64,000 nt of DNA, from contig NZ_JABTTS010000008.1 of the NCBI RefSeq assembly GCF_018638295.1, forward strand, positions 1 to 64,000, given 5' to 3'. Positions 25,197 through 35,101 of the stretch are shown in pieces. The translations under genes and the position numbers were made by a program. The stretch's first letter is position 1. Each line of letters starts with the position of its first letter. Below the pieces are notes generated by a model. It saw only the letters and a list, made by a program, of their open reading frames with translations, was not told the origin of the DNA and did no database searches. This DNA comes from Streptomyces sp. CHD11 (lineage in GTDB: Bacteria > Actinomycetota > Actinomycetes > Streptomycetales > Streptomycetaceae).

Positions 25197-25396
25197 TCAG
25201 CGGACAAGGACGGTGCAAGGTGGCGGCTCATCGCCATCGGAGCTGGCCGTCTCGGTGATCCCACCACTGCTGAGCGCGGTGCTGAGAGTGTCGAGGCGTT
25301 GCGCTGGAGGCGGAGTCGGACGTGGGCGTAGACGGTGGCGGTGACGCCGATGTGGGCGTGACCCAACAACTCCTTGATCATGAGGATGTCGACGCC
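25197..25396 (-). pseudogene. tyrosine recombinase (integrase) C-terminal remnant
   Basis: The minus strand encodes GVDILMIKELLGHAHIGVTA-TVYAHVRLRLQR, the final catalytic segment of a phage-type integrase, including LLGHAHI and the nucleophilic Tyr in TVYAHV. The frame is blocked upstream by TAG (25397-25399), and a one-base frameshift near 25285 is needed to join the tail DTLSTALSSGGITE to the stop. That stop codon falls in the outer IS630 repeat, so the element inserted at the gene's 3' end. It is clearly non-functional and marks an earlier integration event. Confidence 0.75.
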
Positions 25397-25730
25397 CTAC
25401 GCCGACGTGGCAGAGGCGTACGGCGCGGAATATGCTGCCGAATACACTTCCCCATCGGGGCAGACCTATCGAGCGCACAACAAAGAGCTGGCCGTCGCGC
25501 CTCCCGGCACGGAGGATGTGTTTGACGAGTTCGACCACCATGGCGGATGTGCCGAGACCAAGTGTTTGATCAAGGCTTACATGGCCGAGGGGCCCGACGC
25601 GATACGTGGAGGGCATATGGATGTTGTCCACGTGGGTGACGACGATGACGGTAGGTGGGAGCACGGCGACGTGGGTCAGCCTTGTGGAAGGTGTTCTCGG
25701 CTGAAGAAGGGACTTTCCATTGGACCCTGA
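25380..25730 (+). CDS. YwqJ-like deaminase toxin domain (orphan C-terminal cassette)
   Basis: About 116 residues with the features of polymorphic-toxin nucleic-acid deaminases: GGCAETKCLI supplies a Cys and the catalytic Glu, and QPCGRCSRL near the C-terminus supplies the PCxxC zinc ligands. A preceding SPSGQTYRAHN segment fits the usual start of the toxin domain. The large N-terminal delivery region is absent; the frame begins in the antisense of the integrase remnant, so it is likely a displaced toxin tip. Codon use is less GC-biased than in the neighbours. It overlaps the immunity gene by 11 bp. Whether it is expressed is unclear. Confidence 0.6.
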   Translation: MRMSTPYADVAEAYGAEYAAEYTSPSGQTYRAHNKELAVAPPGTEDVFDEFDHHGGCAETKCLIKAYMAEGPDAIRGGHMDVVHVGDDDDGRWEHGDVGQPCGRCSRLKKGLSIGP

Positions 25731-26228
25731 ATCAACCGCACCCGATCATGGGTTGAGTCTCCCCGTCCAGGAAGCGCTCCTGGCTGCCGGATGGTGGCCA
25801 GGGAGGTGCTTGGACATCTCGGACACCGTTGAACGGCTCACTCTCTCCGGATATGTGATCCATGAGAAATTCGCCGACTTCATGAGGGAGTTCCGAGGTT
25901 TGGAAATTCAGCCGGTTTTGGCTGCTGGGCCGAATTTCATGAATGACGAACCCTATTGGGTCAGTCCGGATCGAGGGGTTCGATACCTGGACGAAGCGCT
26001 CCTGTTGGAGGGTTGTTCGGGGAAATTCACAACCCGGTGGGCTGGTGGCTGAGCAGCAGTCATGTCTTCATGGGTGCCAGCGGCAGAGTGCGGGCACACT
26101 TGGACGGCCTCGTCCGGGAGCTCGGCGAAACGCCCCTTGACGCTTTGGAGTTCGCTGTGCGGCCGACTCGACCGCTGGTCTGCCTTTGGTCCTCGCCGGG
26201 CCGAAGGCCGTGGCCCAAACGGCCCTGA
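25720..26228 (+). pseudogene. SUKH-3 immunity protein, frameshifted
   Basis: From TTG 25720 (preceded by AAGAAGGGA) the frame encodes a SUKH-3 N-terminus with LLAAGWWPGRCLDISDTVER and FREFRGLEIQPV, then stops at 26052. The family's C-terminal half, NPVGWWLSSSHVFMGASGRV and LGETPLDALEFAVR, is in another frame up to 26228. The shift lies near 26010-26020. SUKH proteins neutralise polymorphic toxins, and this gene directly follows a deaminase toxin domain. Either the gene is broken or there is a one-base sequencing error. Confidence 0.7.
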
Positions 26229-26307
26229 GTTCCTCGCGCTCTTTGCCGGTGATCCGTTGGCGCTCGGCGGGCCGCTACCGCGGCTTCGCCTCGGGCCGGA
26301 GAGTGTG

Positions 26308-26574
26308 TCACGCCCCCTCCTTCAGCACCCTTCTGATCAGCGTGCGCTGCTCCTCCGTCAGTCCCGGGTCGGCGCAGTGCACCGTTCTGCCGTCCACCGT
26401 GATCCGGTAGCTGAAGCCGTCCGGTACCCCGGCCGGCGGGGTGGCCCGGCCTGCGGCCAGGGCCCGCTCGGCCAGGGTGTGCCATTCCGCCGCGTCGGGG
26501 CGGCCCGTGGTGTCCACCTCGGCCCGCCGTTCGATGCCCGCGAATCCGCCCGTGCGCCGTACCTGAATACGCAT
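26308..26574 (-). CDS. emfourin-like inhibitor of M4 protease
   Basis: An 88-residue protein beginning MRIQVRRTGGFAGIERRAEV, resembling emfourin, the proteinaceous inhibitor of protealysin-like M4 metalloproteases. It lies 21 bp downstream of the M4 protease gene on the same strand, the arrangement described for protealysin/emfourin pairs. It has no signal peptide. It should bind the mature protease in the cell and block its active site. Expression is probably from the protease promoter. Confidence 0.75.
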   Translation of the reverse strand: MRIQVRRTGGFAGIERRAEVDTTGRPDAAEWHTLAERALAAGRATPPAGVPDGFSYRITVDGRTVHCADPGLTEEQRTLIRRVLKEGA

Positions 26575-26595
26575 GGATCCGTGTCTAGTACGGAA

Positions 26596-27696
26596 CTACA
26601 GCGTCCGCACCCCCACCCGCTCCCACGCCTTGGTCACCGCCTGGAGTTCGTCGCCGTCGCCGTAGCGGGCGCGGGCGGCCTTCAGCGTCAGTGTCGCGAA
26701 GTCGGTGAAGTGCGCGTCCTGTTGGAGGTCGCCGCCGGTCAGCACGTCGTACCAGACCTGGCCGGCCCGCTCCCAGGCGTGGCCGCCGAGGGTGGTGGCC
26801 GCCAGGTAGAAGGCGTGGTTGGGGATGCCGGAGTTGATGTGCACGCCGCCGTTGTCGCGGCCGGTGCGGACGTAGTCGTCCATCGTCGCGGGCTGCGGGT
26901 CCTTGCCGAGCACGTCGTCGTCGTACGCCGTGCCCGGTGCCTTCATGGAGCGCAGCGCCTTGCCCGTGACGTCCGGGGCGAGGAGCTCGGCGCCGATCAG
27001 CCAGTCGGCCTCGTCGGCGGTCTGGCCGAGCGTGTACTGCTTGATGAGCGCGCCGATGACGTCCGACACCGACTCGTTGAGCGCGCCCGGCTGTCCGTAG
27101 TAGGTCAGGTTGGCGGTGTACTGCGTGACGCCGTGGGCGAGTTCGTGGCCGATGACGTCGATGGCGTTGGTGAAGTCGAGGAAGATCTCGCCGTCCCCGT
27201 CGCCGAAGACCATCTGCTCGCCGTTCCAGAAGGCGTTGTTGTACTCCTCGTCGTAGTGCACGGTCGCGTCCAGCGGCAGTCCGTGGCCGTCGATGGAGTC
27301 GCGGGCGTACGCCTTCAGGAGGAGCTCGAACGTGGCGCCGAGGCCGGCGTAGGCGCGGTTGACGGTGGCGTCCTGGCCGGGGTCGTCGCCCTCGCCGCGG
27401 ACCTTCGTCCCCGGCAGGTCGGTGCCGTTCCGGGCGTCGTACACGGTGCGGTGCGGCTTGCCGGGTTCGGCGTCGGCGAGCAGGGCGACGGCCGGGGCGC
27501 CGGCGACGGTGGTGAGGTGGCGCTGGGTGCGTTCGTAGGCGTCGCGCTGGATGGTGCGGCGCGCGCGTCCGGAGCGCGCGGGGTCGTCGGACTGCGCCAG
27601 CCGGTCGAGGACGTGCGGCGGGATGATCGTGCAGAATACGGGCTCGAAGCCCCCGTTCCTGGTCATGTCAGAACCATTGCACTCCGTCACTGACAT
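26596..27696 (-). CDS. protealysin-like M4 neutral metalloprotease
   Basis: About 366 residues. A short propeptide with the conserved CTIIPPHVLDRLAQ cysteine-containing segment is followed by the thermolysin-type catalytic domain: HELAHG zinc motif, third ligand Glu in NESVSDV and the catalytic His region GGVHINSGIPNHAFYLA. The short propeptide and missing signal peptide are typical of protealysin-like proteases. ATG 27696 is chosen because AAGGGG lies four bases upstream; ATG 27666 is the alternative start. The divergent leuA leader starts 160 bp away. It pairs with the downstream emfourin gene. Confidence 0.88.
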   Translation of the reverse strand: MSVTECNGSDMTRNGGFEPVFCTIIPPHVLDRLAQSDDPARSGRARRTIQRDAYERTQRHLTTVAGAPAVALLADAEPGKPHRTVYDARNGTDLPGTKVRGEGDDPGQDATVNRAYAGLGATFELLLKAYARDSIDGHGLPLDATVHYDEEYNNAFWNGEQMVFGDGDGEIFLDFTNAIDVIGHELAHGVTQYTANLTYYGQPGALNESVSDVIGALIKQYTLGQTADEADWLIGAELLAPDVTGKALRSMKAPGTAYDDDVLGKDPQPATMDDYVRTGRDNGGVHINSGIPNHAFYLAATTLGGHAWERAGQVWYDVLTGGDLQQDAHFTDFATLTLKAARARYGDGDELQAVTKAWERVGVRTL

Positions 27697-27856
27697 GTCA
27701 CCCCTTGCAACCGTGATGGATGAAATCCTCCGCCACTCCCCCTCCGGCCGCCGCGGGAAGTGGTATACGGCACTCTTTGTCCACTTCATCCCGGCGGTCC
27801 CGCATACTGATACGGACCCTCGCACGGCGGGTGACTCGGTTAGGCTGCGGAGCATC

Positions 27857-27907
27857 ATGCGTTTCGGGCTGCTCCTCCTTAGCTGCCGCGGCGAGGGCCT
27901 GTACTAG
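27857..27907 (+). CDS. leuA leader peptide
   Basis: A 16-codon frame encoding MRFGLLLLSCRGEGLY ends in TAG, 87 bp before leuA. Four consecutive leucine codons (CTG CTC CTC CTT) and a fifth near the end are what a leucine-responsive attenuator peptide should contain. Inverted repeats follow immediately. Leader peptides of this kind are known upstream of Streptomyces leuA. Confidence 0.8.
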   Translation: MRFGLLLLSCRGEGLY

Positions 27908-29725
<1,818 letters not shown>

Positions 29726-29745
29726 ACAGCCGTTTCGAGGGGGCA

Positions 29746-29783
29746 GGGGGCTCCGTCCGCCGTTTCCGGCGGGCGGAGCCCCC
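29746..29783 (+). terminator. terminator after leuA
   Basis: A 16-bp stem (29746-29761 with 29768-29783, one G-T pair) with the loop GTTTCC begins 20 bp after the leuA stop. The TCGTTT that follows is weakly U-rich. Confidence 0.85.
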
Positions 29784-29911
29784 GTCGTTTACCGGCCAAT
29801 AGTCGTGGAGGTCACGGAAAGGTCTCGTCCTGGGTACTGACTCGGGCTCACCGATGTGGCTAACATCACGCAAGCGCGGCGATGGTGCTGTGGCGTTGAC
29901 GGAGGTGCGAC

Positions 29912-30613
29912 GTGCTGCCAGAACGGGGACCCAACGGCCATGCCGTTGCTGCCGGACTCTCGCGCCTGCTGGGCACCCGCACCGCGTGGACGGCCGTCGG
30001 CGACGGGGAGTTCTTCTGTCCCGGCTGCGGCGGCGACCGCAACTACCAGCGGCTCGCCGGACGCCGCCGCTTCACCCTGCTCGGGGTGCCCCTGCTGCCG
30101 CGCGGCGAGTCCGCGCCGACCGTCGAGTGCGCCGCCTGCCGCCGCCACTACGGCACCGACGTCCTGGACCACCCCACCACCACCCGCTTCGCCGCGATGC
30201 TCCGCGACGCCGTCCACACCGTCGCCCTCGCGGTACTGACCGCGGGCGGCATCTGCTCGCGCGCCTCCCTGGAGACGGCCGCCGGCGGAGTGCGCGCGGC
30301 CGGCTTCGACGACTGCACCGAGGACCAGCTGGCCACGCTCGTCGAGGCCCTGGAAGCGGACACCGGCCGCTTCACCGGTGAACCCTGCACGGCGGGCCTC
30401 GCCATCGAACTCCACGAGGCCCTGGACCCCCTCGCCCCCCACCTCGCCGCCCCCGGCCGCGAATCCATCCTCCTCCAGGGCGCCCGCATCGCCCTCGCCG
30501 ACGGCCCCTACACCCCCGCCGAACGCGACGCCCTCGCCACGGTCGGCGCGGCCCTCACCATCTGCGCGACCGACGTGACCCGGCTGCTGGCGGCGGCCCG
30601 GACGGCGTCCTGA
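29912..30613 (+). CDS. zinc-ribbon and TerB-like domain protein
   Basis: A 233-residue protein with an N-terminal zinc ribbon (FFCPGCGGD and VECAACRRHYG, about residues 34-75) and a C-terminal helical TerB-like region (about 90-233) containing acidic segments such as LADGPYTPAERDAL. TerB domains occur in tellurite-resistance and stress-associated membrane systems, but a lone copy does not establish that role. GGAGG at 29901-29905 precedes the GTG start by six bases. It is a single gene between the leuA terminator and the convergent acetyltransferase gene. Confidence 0.75.
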   Translation: MLPERGPNGHAVAAGLSRLLGTRTAWTAVGDGEFFCPGCGGDRNYQRLAGRRRFTLLGVPLLPRGESAPTVECAACRRHYGTDVLDHPTTTRFAAMLRDAVHTVALAVLTAGGICSRASLETAAGGVRAAGFDDCTEDQLATLVEALEADTGRFTGEPCTAGLAIELHEALDPLAPHLAAPGRESILLQGARIALADGPYTPAERDALATVGAALTICATDVTRLLAAARTAS

Positions 30614-30640
30614 CCGGACGACGGAACGCCGAGCGGCGGC

Positions 30641-31189
30641 TCAGCGGTCCCGCGCCAGCCGCAGGTGCATGATCTGACGGTCCTGGCCGGGGCCGAAGTA
30701 GTCGGGGCGCAGACCGTCGTCGGGCGGTTCGGGGCTGAAGCCCAGGGAGCGATAGAGCAGGATCGCGGCGTGGTTGCCGGGCTCCACGGTCAACCGGACC
30801 TGCTCGATCCCGTCCCCGCGCAGCCGGGCCAGGACCTCCGTCATCAGCTCCCGGCCCAGTCCGTGCCGACGGCGGTTCCGGGTCACGCACAGACCGAGGA
30901 TCCAGCTGTCCCGGCTGAGCGCCGAGGTGGCGGCCAGCACGTATCCGCGCAGCCGGCCCTCGCCCTCGTCGAGGACCAGCAGGTGTTCCGCGTACATGTC
31001 GTACAGCTGGCGCAGCAGGAAGGCGGGATAGGCGACCTCCTGGAAGACCTCCTCGTCGAGCCGGCGCAGTTCCGGCAGGTCGGACTCCCGTGCCGCGCGC
31101 AGGGCCGGACTCCGGGACCCCGGAGACCCGGACGGGTCCGCGAAGTGCCCTTCGTGGTCCAGAGTGCGCTCCAGCGGTTCGGCGGTCAT
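30641..31189 (-). CDS. GNAT family N-acetyltransferase
   Basis: A 182-residue acyltransferase. The acetyl-CoA-binding loop is in VTRNRRRHGLGRELMTEVLA, followed by LTVEPGNHAAILLYRSLGF, a RimI-like arrangement. The roughly 30 N-terminal residues before the fold are low-complexity. The substrate is unknown; proteins like this acetylate N-termini, small amines or antibiotics. It is a single gene convergent with the TerB-like gene, 27 bp between stops. Confidence 0.85.
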   Translation of the reverse strand: MTAEPLERTLDHEGHFADPSGSPGSRSPALRAARESDLPELRRLDEEVFQEVAYPAFLLRQLYDMYAEHLLVLDEGEGRLRGYVLAATSALSRDSWILGLCVTRNRRRHGLGRELMTEVLARLRGDGIEQVRLTVEPGNHAAILLYRSLGFSPEPPDDGLRPDYFGPGQDRQIMHLRLARDR

Positions 31190-31531
31190 GCAACCCCCCA
31201 GTCGGGACGTGCGGACGTCAACGCGATGAGCACCGGCCCCTCACCCGGAAGGATTCAAGGCTCCCGGTGGCGGCCGGTGGCCCCTTCTGGCTAGAGTGAC
31301 CTTCCAACTCAGCCCGTGCAAGGGCGAGTTCGGGTGTACGGAGGAGTGCTGACGTGCGCCTGGTGTGCGCCCGTTCTCTGCGGACTGGCGTGTTCCTGGC
31401 TGTCTCCGTGCGCCACATCGGCCTACCGTGCGAGAACCGGGGATGCCGTTTCGGCTGCCGACGTTCACAGGGACGCGCAGACAGGGCACACGGTCTTGTC
31501 CGACACTGAAATGGAACGCGGCAGGGTGATG
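31190..31531. other. intergenic stretch, no gene recognised
   Basis: 342 bp between the divergent acetyltransferase and methyltransferase genes. An open plus-strand frame precedes the methyltransferase start but has no protein signature. Both genes probably have promoters here; TAGAGT near 31293 is a possible -10 without a good -35. Confidence 0.5.
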
Positions 31532-32281
31532 ATGGACCGGAACGCCGATGCCCCCTGGTCGAAGTTCGATCCAGAGGCCTATGTCGACCTCAACTACCGC
31601 ACCCCGCTCGAGGTCGACCTGCTGATCGTGCGGCTGATGCGCGACTACTTCAGCGGCTGCTTCGCGAACGGCGTCCCTGACTCGGTGCGCGGAGTGGACG
31701 TCGGCGCCGGCGCGAACCTTTACCCGGCGCTGTCCATGCTGCCCTGGTGCGAGAAGGTCCTCCTGCTCGAGTACGCCCGCCCCAACGTCGAGTACCTGGA
31801 GAAGCAGGCGTCTCCCGCCGGGTACGACGTGGTGTGGGACCCCTTCTGGGACGTGTTCGGTGCCGACCCCGCCTACCGCCGGGTCGAGCCGAGGAGCCGG
31901 TTCGGCGAGATCGTCCGGGTGGAGCGGGGCAGCCTCCTCGATCTCGACGGACAGCGGCGCTGGGACATCGGGACGATGTTCTTCGTCGCCGACTCCATGT
32001 CCGAGTGCCCCGAGGAGTTCCAGCGGGGCATGACCTGCTTCATGGACGCACTGACCGAGGGCGCCCCGTTCGCCGCGGCGTTCATGAAGGAGTCGGTCGG
32101 CTACCGGATCGGTGACCAGCGTTACCCGGCCTACCGGGTGAACGAGCACCGGGTCCGGGAGAGCCTGACGGGCTTCGCCGACGGCCTGGAGATCCACGAC
32201 CTGCACCACGTGGTGCGGCCGGGCCACGAGGGAATCATCCTCGCTCTGGGGCGGCGGAACTCGGCGGTTGCCGCCACGTAG
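31532..32281 (+). CDS. SCO2525 family SAM-dependent methyltransferase
   Basis: A 249-residue Rossmann-fold methyltransferase of the NNMT/PNMT/TEMT-like class. Motif I is GVDVGAGANLYPAL, and the acidic residue after strand 2 is in LLLEYARPNVEYL. The recurring gene set it heads in actinomycetes (SCO2525 to SCO2521 types) is complete downstream. ATG 31532 is chosen because AGGG lies at a good distance upstream; ATG 31511 and GTG 31526 are possible. The methyl acceptor is unknown. It probably leads an operon of five genes. Confidence 0.8.
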   Translation: MDRNADAPWSKFDPEAYVDLNYRTPLEVDLLIVRLMRDYFSGCFANGVPDSVRGVDVGAGANLYPALSMLPWCEKVLLLEYARPNVEYLEKQASPAGYDVVWDPFWDVFGADPAYRRVEPRSRFGEIVRVERGSLLDLDGQRRWDIGTMFFVADSMSECPEEFQRGMTCFMDALTEGAPFAAAFMKESVGYRIGDQRYPAYRVNEHRVRESLTGFADGLEIHDLHHVVRPGHEGIILALGRRNSAVAAT

Positions 32282-32335
32282 GAACGGGGACCATGTCTGC
32301 ACACGGGCAACCGGATCTGTGCGAGGGGTAGGGGG

Positions 32336-34180
32336 ATGCAGATCAAGCCACGCCAGCATCTGCTGGACATCTGGCGGGCCGCGGCACGCCACTCGTTCGA
32401 CGACGGCAAACTCCTCTGGGGGGACGGCGACGGACTGAGCAGTGTCGCGGACGCGGAGCGCTTGCTCTGTCTGCTGTACCCCGCCACGGAGATCCCCGCG
32501 TTCCGCCTGGACCAGCCCGACACCACCGAGCAGGACGTGCTGCGCGCGCTGGAACGGGTCGGCAGCCGGCTGGAGATCCCGCCGAACCTGATCGCCGCGC
32601 TGACCCAGTTCATGCGCACCTACACCGGACCCGACGACAGCCCCACCTTCGCCGGCGGACCGTACTTCAAACCCGTCGACACCTCCCAGGAACTCACCTA
32701 CGAGCAGGGCAAGTTAGGTGTCGTCGACTCCTACTCCATGTCCGTCACGCTCTGCCTCGCCACCCTCGGGTTCCTCAAGGTCTACGAAACCAGCACCACC
32801 CGCCCCGACGTACGCAGAGCCCTCAGCGAGCTGCGGGACGCCACCAACGCCCGGCTGACCGCCGCGATGATCAGCCTGCTGCGCTCCTTCACCGTCAACG
32901 TCTTCGACGCCGAGTCCGAGCAGGGCCGCCGGCTGATCCAGGTCATCGGCCAGAACAGACACTCCGACCGGGCGGTGCTCCAGCAGTTCTCCCGGCGCTT
33001 CCGCCCGCTGCGCGCCACCATCATCGAAAGTCTCAGCCGAGGCATCCAGGTCGACGAGAGCATCCGGGACGAGACCCAGCTCTTCGAGTGCGGCTGGGCC
33101 TGGGGCGTGGTCAAGGACGCGCCGCGGATCACCGACCTGGACGTCCAGGTGGCCGGCCAGCCCGAGGGCATCGCCGACCGGCTGCCGTACGTGTACTTCA
33201 CCGTGGTCGCCCTGGACGGTATCCAGGACCTCTTCTCCGACCGCACCCTCACCCTGGGCCTGCTCGACGCCGACCAGCAGAAACTCGCCGAGGCGCTCCG
33301 GCTGCGCTGGGAGCTCAGCCAGCAGTACTGGTCGGCCGTCGCCCGCTTCGGCAGCGACCGCTGGCCCCTGGAGGACCTCCCCTGGCAGACCACCGGACTG
33401 CGGCTGGAGTCGGAGTACTTCTCCCTGACCGTCGCGGCCATCCTCGTGCACGACCTGGTCCGCCGGAAGGCCACCGACGACGACCTCACCCGCACCGTCG
33501 CCATCATGGAACGCCTCGCCGACCGCGGCCGCGTCACCAGCCGGATGACGATGAACGACCCCGTCGTCCGGCTGCACGACCCGGGCGTGCTGATGCCCCT
33601 CGCCGGATCCGAACGCTCCGGATCGCTGCTCCAGTGGCGGATGACCGACTTCTCGGCCCAGCTGCTCAAGCGGACCGTCCAGCTCGCCGAACTCTCCCGC
33701 AGCATCGACGCCCAGGACCGGCTGCTGCGCCTCGCCGAGCAGACCTTCGAGCACCTGTGGAACCGGAGGATCGCGGACGGCGACGGCGCCGGCCTCTGGG
33801 ACAACGTCCGGGCCGTCTACCCGGACGCCCACGGCATCACCCGCCGGCTGTCCTGGAGCGTCACCGAGCGGGTCACCGAGTGCCTGGTCGCCGCCCGCAA
33901 CATGTACGAACAGCAGCCCATCCGCAGCACGGAACTCGCCGAGCTCGCCCGGGACCTGCTCAGCGAGGCCACGCACCTGTTCGGCAAGGAACAGCTGGAG
34001 GCCTCCGCCGCCGGCGACGGGAGCCGGGGCCGTGCCATGCGGAACATAGAGAGCCGCCTGGAGCACGCCCGCCGTCTGGTCGACGACCGGCCCGCCAGCG
34101 CGTTCGCGCTCGCCCTGCCCGTGCTCCAGGAACTCGACACCCTGGCCCAGGCCCGGGACGCCGCCGCGCAGGAGGGCTGA
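32336..34180 (+). CDS. SCO2524 family protein, TTA-containing
   Basis: A 614-residue, mostly alpha-helical cytoplasmic protein without membrane segments or known catalytic motifs; it begins MQIKPRQHLLDIWRAAARHS. It belongs to a conserved actinomycete family always found with the neighbouring genes. Codon 127 (32714-32716) is TTA, so translation in Streptomyces should depend on the developmental tRNA bldA. It is separated by 3 bp from the P-loop gene and so cotranscribed. Function is unknown; it may act with the variant ATPase. Confidence 0.7.
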   Translation: MQIKPRQHLLDIWRAAARHSFDDGKLLWGDGDGLSSVADAERLLCLLYPATEIPAFRLDQPDTTEQDVLRALERVGSRLEIPPNLIAALTQFMRTYTGPDDSPTFAGGPYFKPVDTSQELTYEQGKLGVVDSYSMSVTLCLATLGFLKVYETSTTRPDVRRALSELRDATNARLTAAMISLLRSFTVNVFDAESEQGRRLIQVIGQNRHSDRAVLQQFSRRFRPLRATIIESLSRGIQVDESIRDETQLFECGWAWGVVKDAPRITDLDVQVAGQPEGIADRLPYVYFTVVALDGIQDLFSDRTLTLGLLDADQQKLAEALRLRWELSQQYWSAVARFGSDRWPLEDLPWQTTGLRLESEYFSLTVAAILVHDLVRRKATDDDLTRTVAIMERLADRGRVTSRMTMNDPVVRLHDPGVLMPLAGSERSGSLLQWRMTDFSAQLLKRTVQLAELSRSIDAQDRLLRLAEQTFEHLWNRRIADGDGAGLWDNVRAVYPDAHGITRRLSWSVTERVTECLVAARNMYEQQPIRSTELAELARDLLSEATHLFGKEQLEASAAGDGSRGRAMRNIESRLEHARRLVDDRPASAFALALPVLQELDTLAQARDAAAQEG

Positions 34181-34183
34181 GCC

Positions 34184-35101
34184 GTGCTCGTCTTCGCCGC
34201 CTCCGACAAGGGAGGCACGGGCCGCTCGGTCACCAGCGCCAACCTCGCCTACCAGCGCGCCCTGACCGGCGACCATGTCGCCTACCTGGACTTCGACTTC
34301 GGATCACCGACCGCCGCCGCCGTCTTCGACGTCCCCAGCGCGATGCGGGGCACCGAGGAGCGGGGCCTGCACTCCTACCTCGAGGGCGAGGTCACCGAGC
34401 CGGCCGGCATCGACATCTGGCGGGACACCGAGCACCCCATGCTGCGGGCCCGGCAGAACCAGTCCGGCCGCCTGGTCCTCTACCCCGGCGACATCGGCGG
34501 CGGCGAGTTCGCCACGGGCGAGGAGGCCCTGGAGCGGTGCACCGACCTCCTCCTGCGGCTGCACGGCGAGTTCGACCTGGTCGTCGTCGACCTGAGCGCC
34601 GGCCGCAGCTACGCCGTCGACCTCGTCCTGGCGGCCACGGCCCACCCCCGGATGCGCCACGTCCCCTACCGCTGGCTCGTCTTCCACCGCTGGACCCACC
34701 AGCACGTCATCGCCGCCGCCGGTCTCGTCCACAAGGAGAACGGCATCGTCCGCGGCGGAGTCGAGCGCGGACACCGCAGGGAGACGCTGCAGGGCAACAT
34801 CCGCTTCGTACGGGCCGCCGTGCCCGACCCCGAGTCGCCCCTGTTCTCGCAGATCTCGCACGCGCAGCAGACCTGGATGCAGGCCTGCGACAAGGCGCTG
34901 CGCCGGCTCGCCGCCGACCAGCGCATCGGCGACAGCGTGGTCCTCGGCACCGTACCGCTCGAGCCCATCCTGCAGTGGCGCGAACAGCTGATCACCGAGG
35001 ACGACGTGCTCTCCACCCAGATCGCCAACAAGGAGACGCTGGAGGCGCTCGAGGAGATCGCCCGGCGGCTGACCGACGACTCCCACTGGGGGCGGCCATG
35101 A
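34184..35101 (+). CDS. SCO2523 family variant P-loop protein
   Basis: A 305-residue ParA/MinD-like protein. The deviant Walker A near the N-terminus reads SDKGGTGRS, with the early signature Lys present but Arg in place of the usual GK(T/S) lysine. The Walker A' region (VAYLDFDFGSPT) and a switch II-like acidic segment (FDLVVVDLSAGRSY) are present. This substitution suggests altered nucleotide binding or hydrolysis. The GTG start has GGAGGG seven bases upstream inside the preceding gene. ParA-like ATPases usually position cargo on membranes or DNA, which is only a hint for this family. Confidence 0.75.
   Translation: MLVFAASDKGGTGRSVTSANLAYQRALTGDHVAYLDFDFGSPTAAAVFDVPSAMRGTEERGLHSYLEGEVTEPAGIDIWRDTEHPMLRARQNQSGRLVLYPGDIGGGEFATGEEALERCTDLLLRLHGEFDLVVVDLSAGRSYAVDLVLAATAHPRMRHVPYRWLVFHRWTHQHVIAAAGLVHKENGIVRGGVERGHRRETLQGNIRFVRAAVPDPESPLFSQISHAQQTWMQACDKALRRLAADQRIGDSVVLGTVPLEPILQWREQLITEDDVLSTQIANKETLEALEEIARRLTDDSHWGRP

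Larger units (their letters stand above)
20056..25203. mobile_element. split IS630-family element carrying a 4.7-kb cargo
   Basis: Matching inverted repeats of 26 bp at 20067-20092 and 25165-25190 enclose both ends of one IS630-type transposase gene, all on the minus strand: the C-terminus at the left and the N-terminus at the right. About 240 central codons are replaced by plus-strand cargo encoding an ABC exporter, a secreted protein and an isoprenoid-synthase fusion. Outside the 26-bp repeats the symmetry continues imperfectly for about 10-15 bp. Either cargo replaced the transposase centre, or two same-orientation copies formed a composite whose inner ends were deleted. Positions 20216-20504 hold no recognisable gene. 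The element should be immobile without a transposase from elsewhere. Confidence 0.75.
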
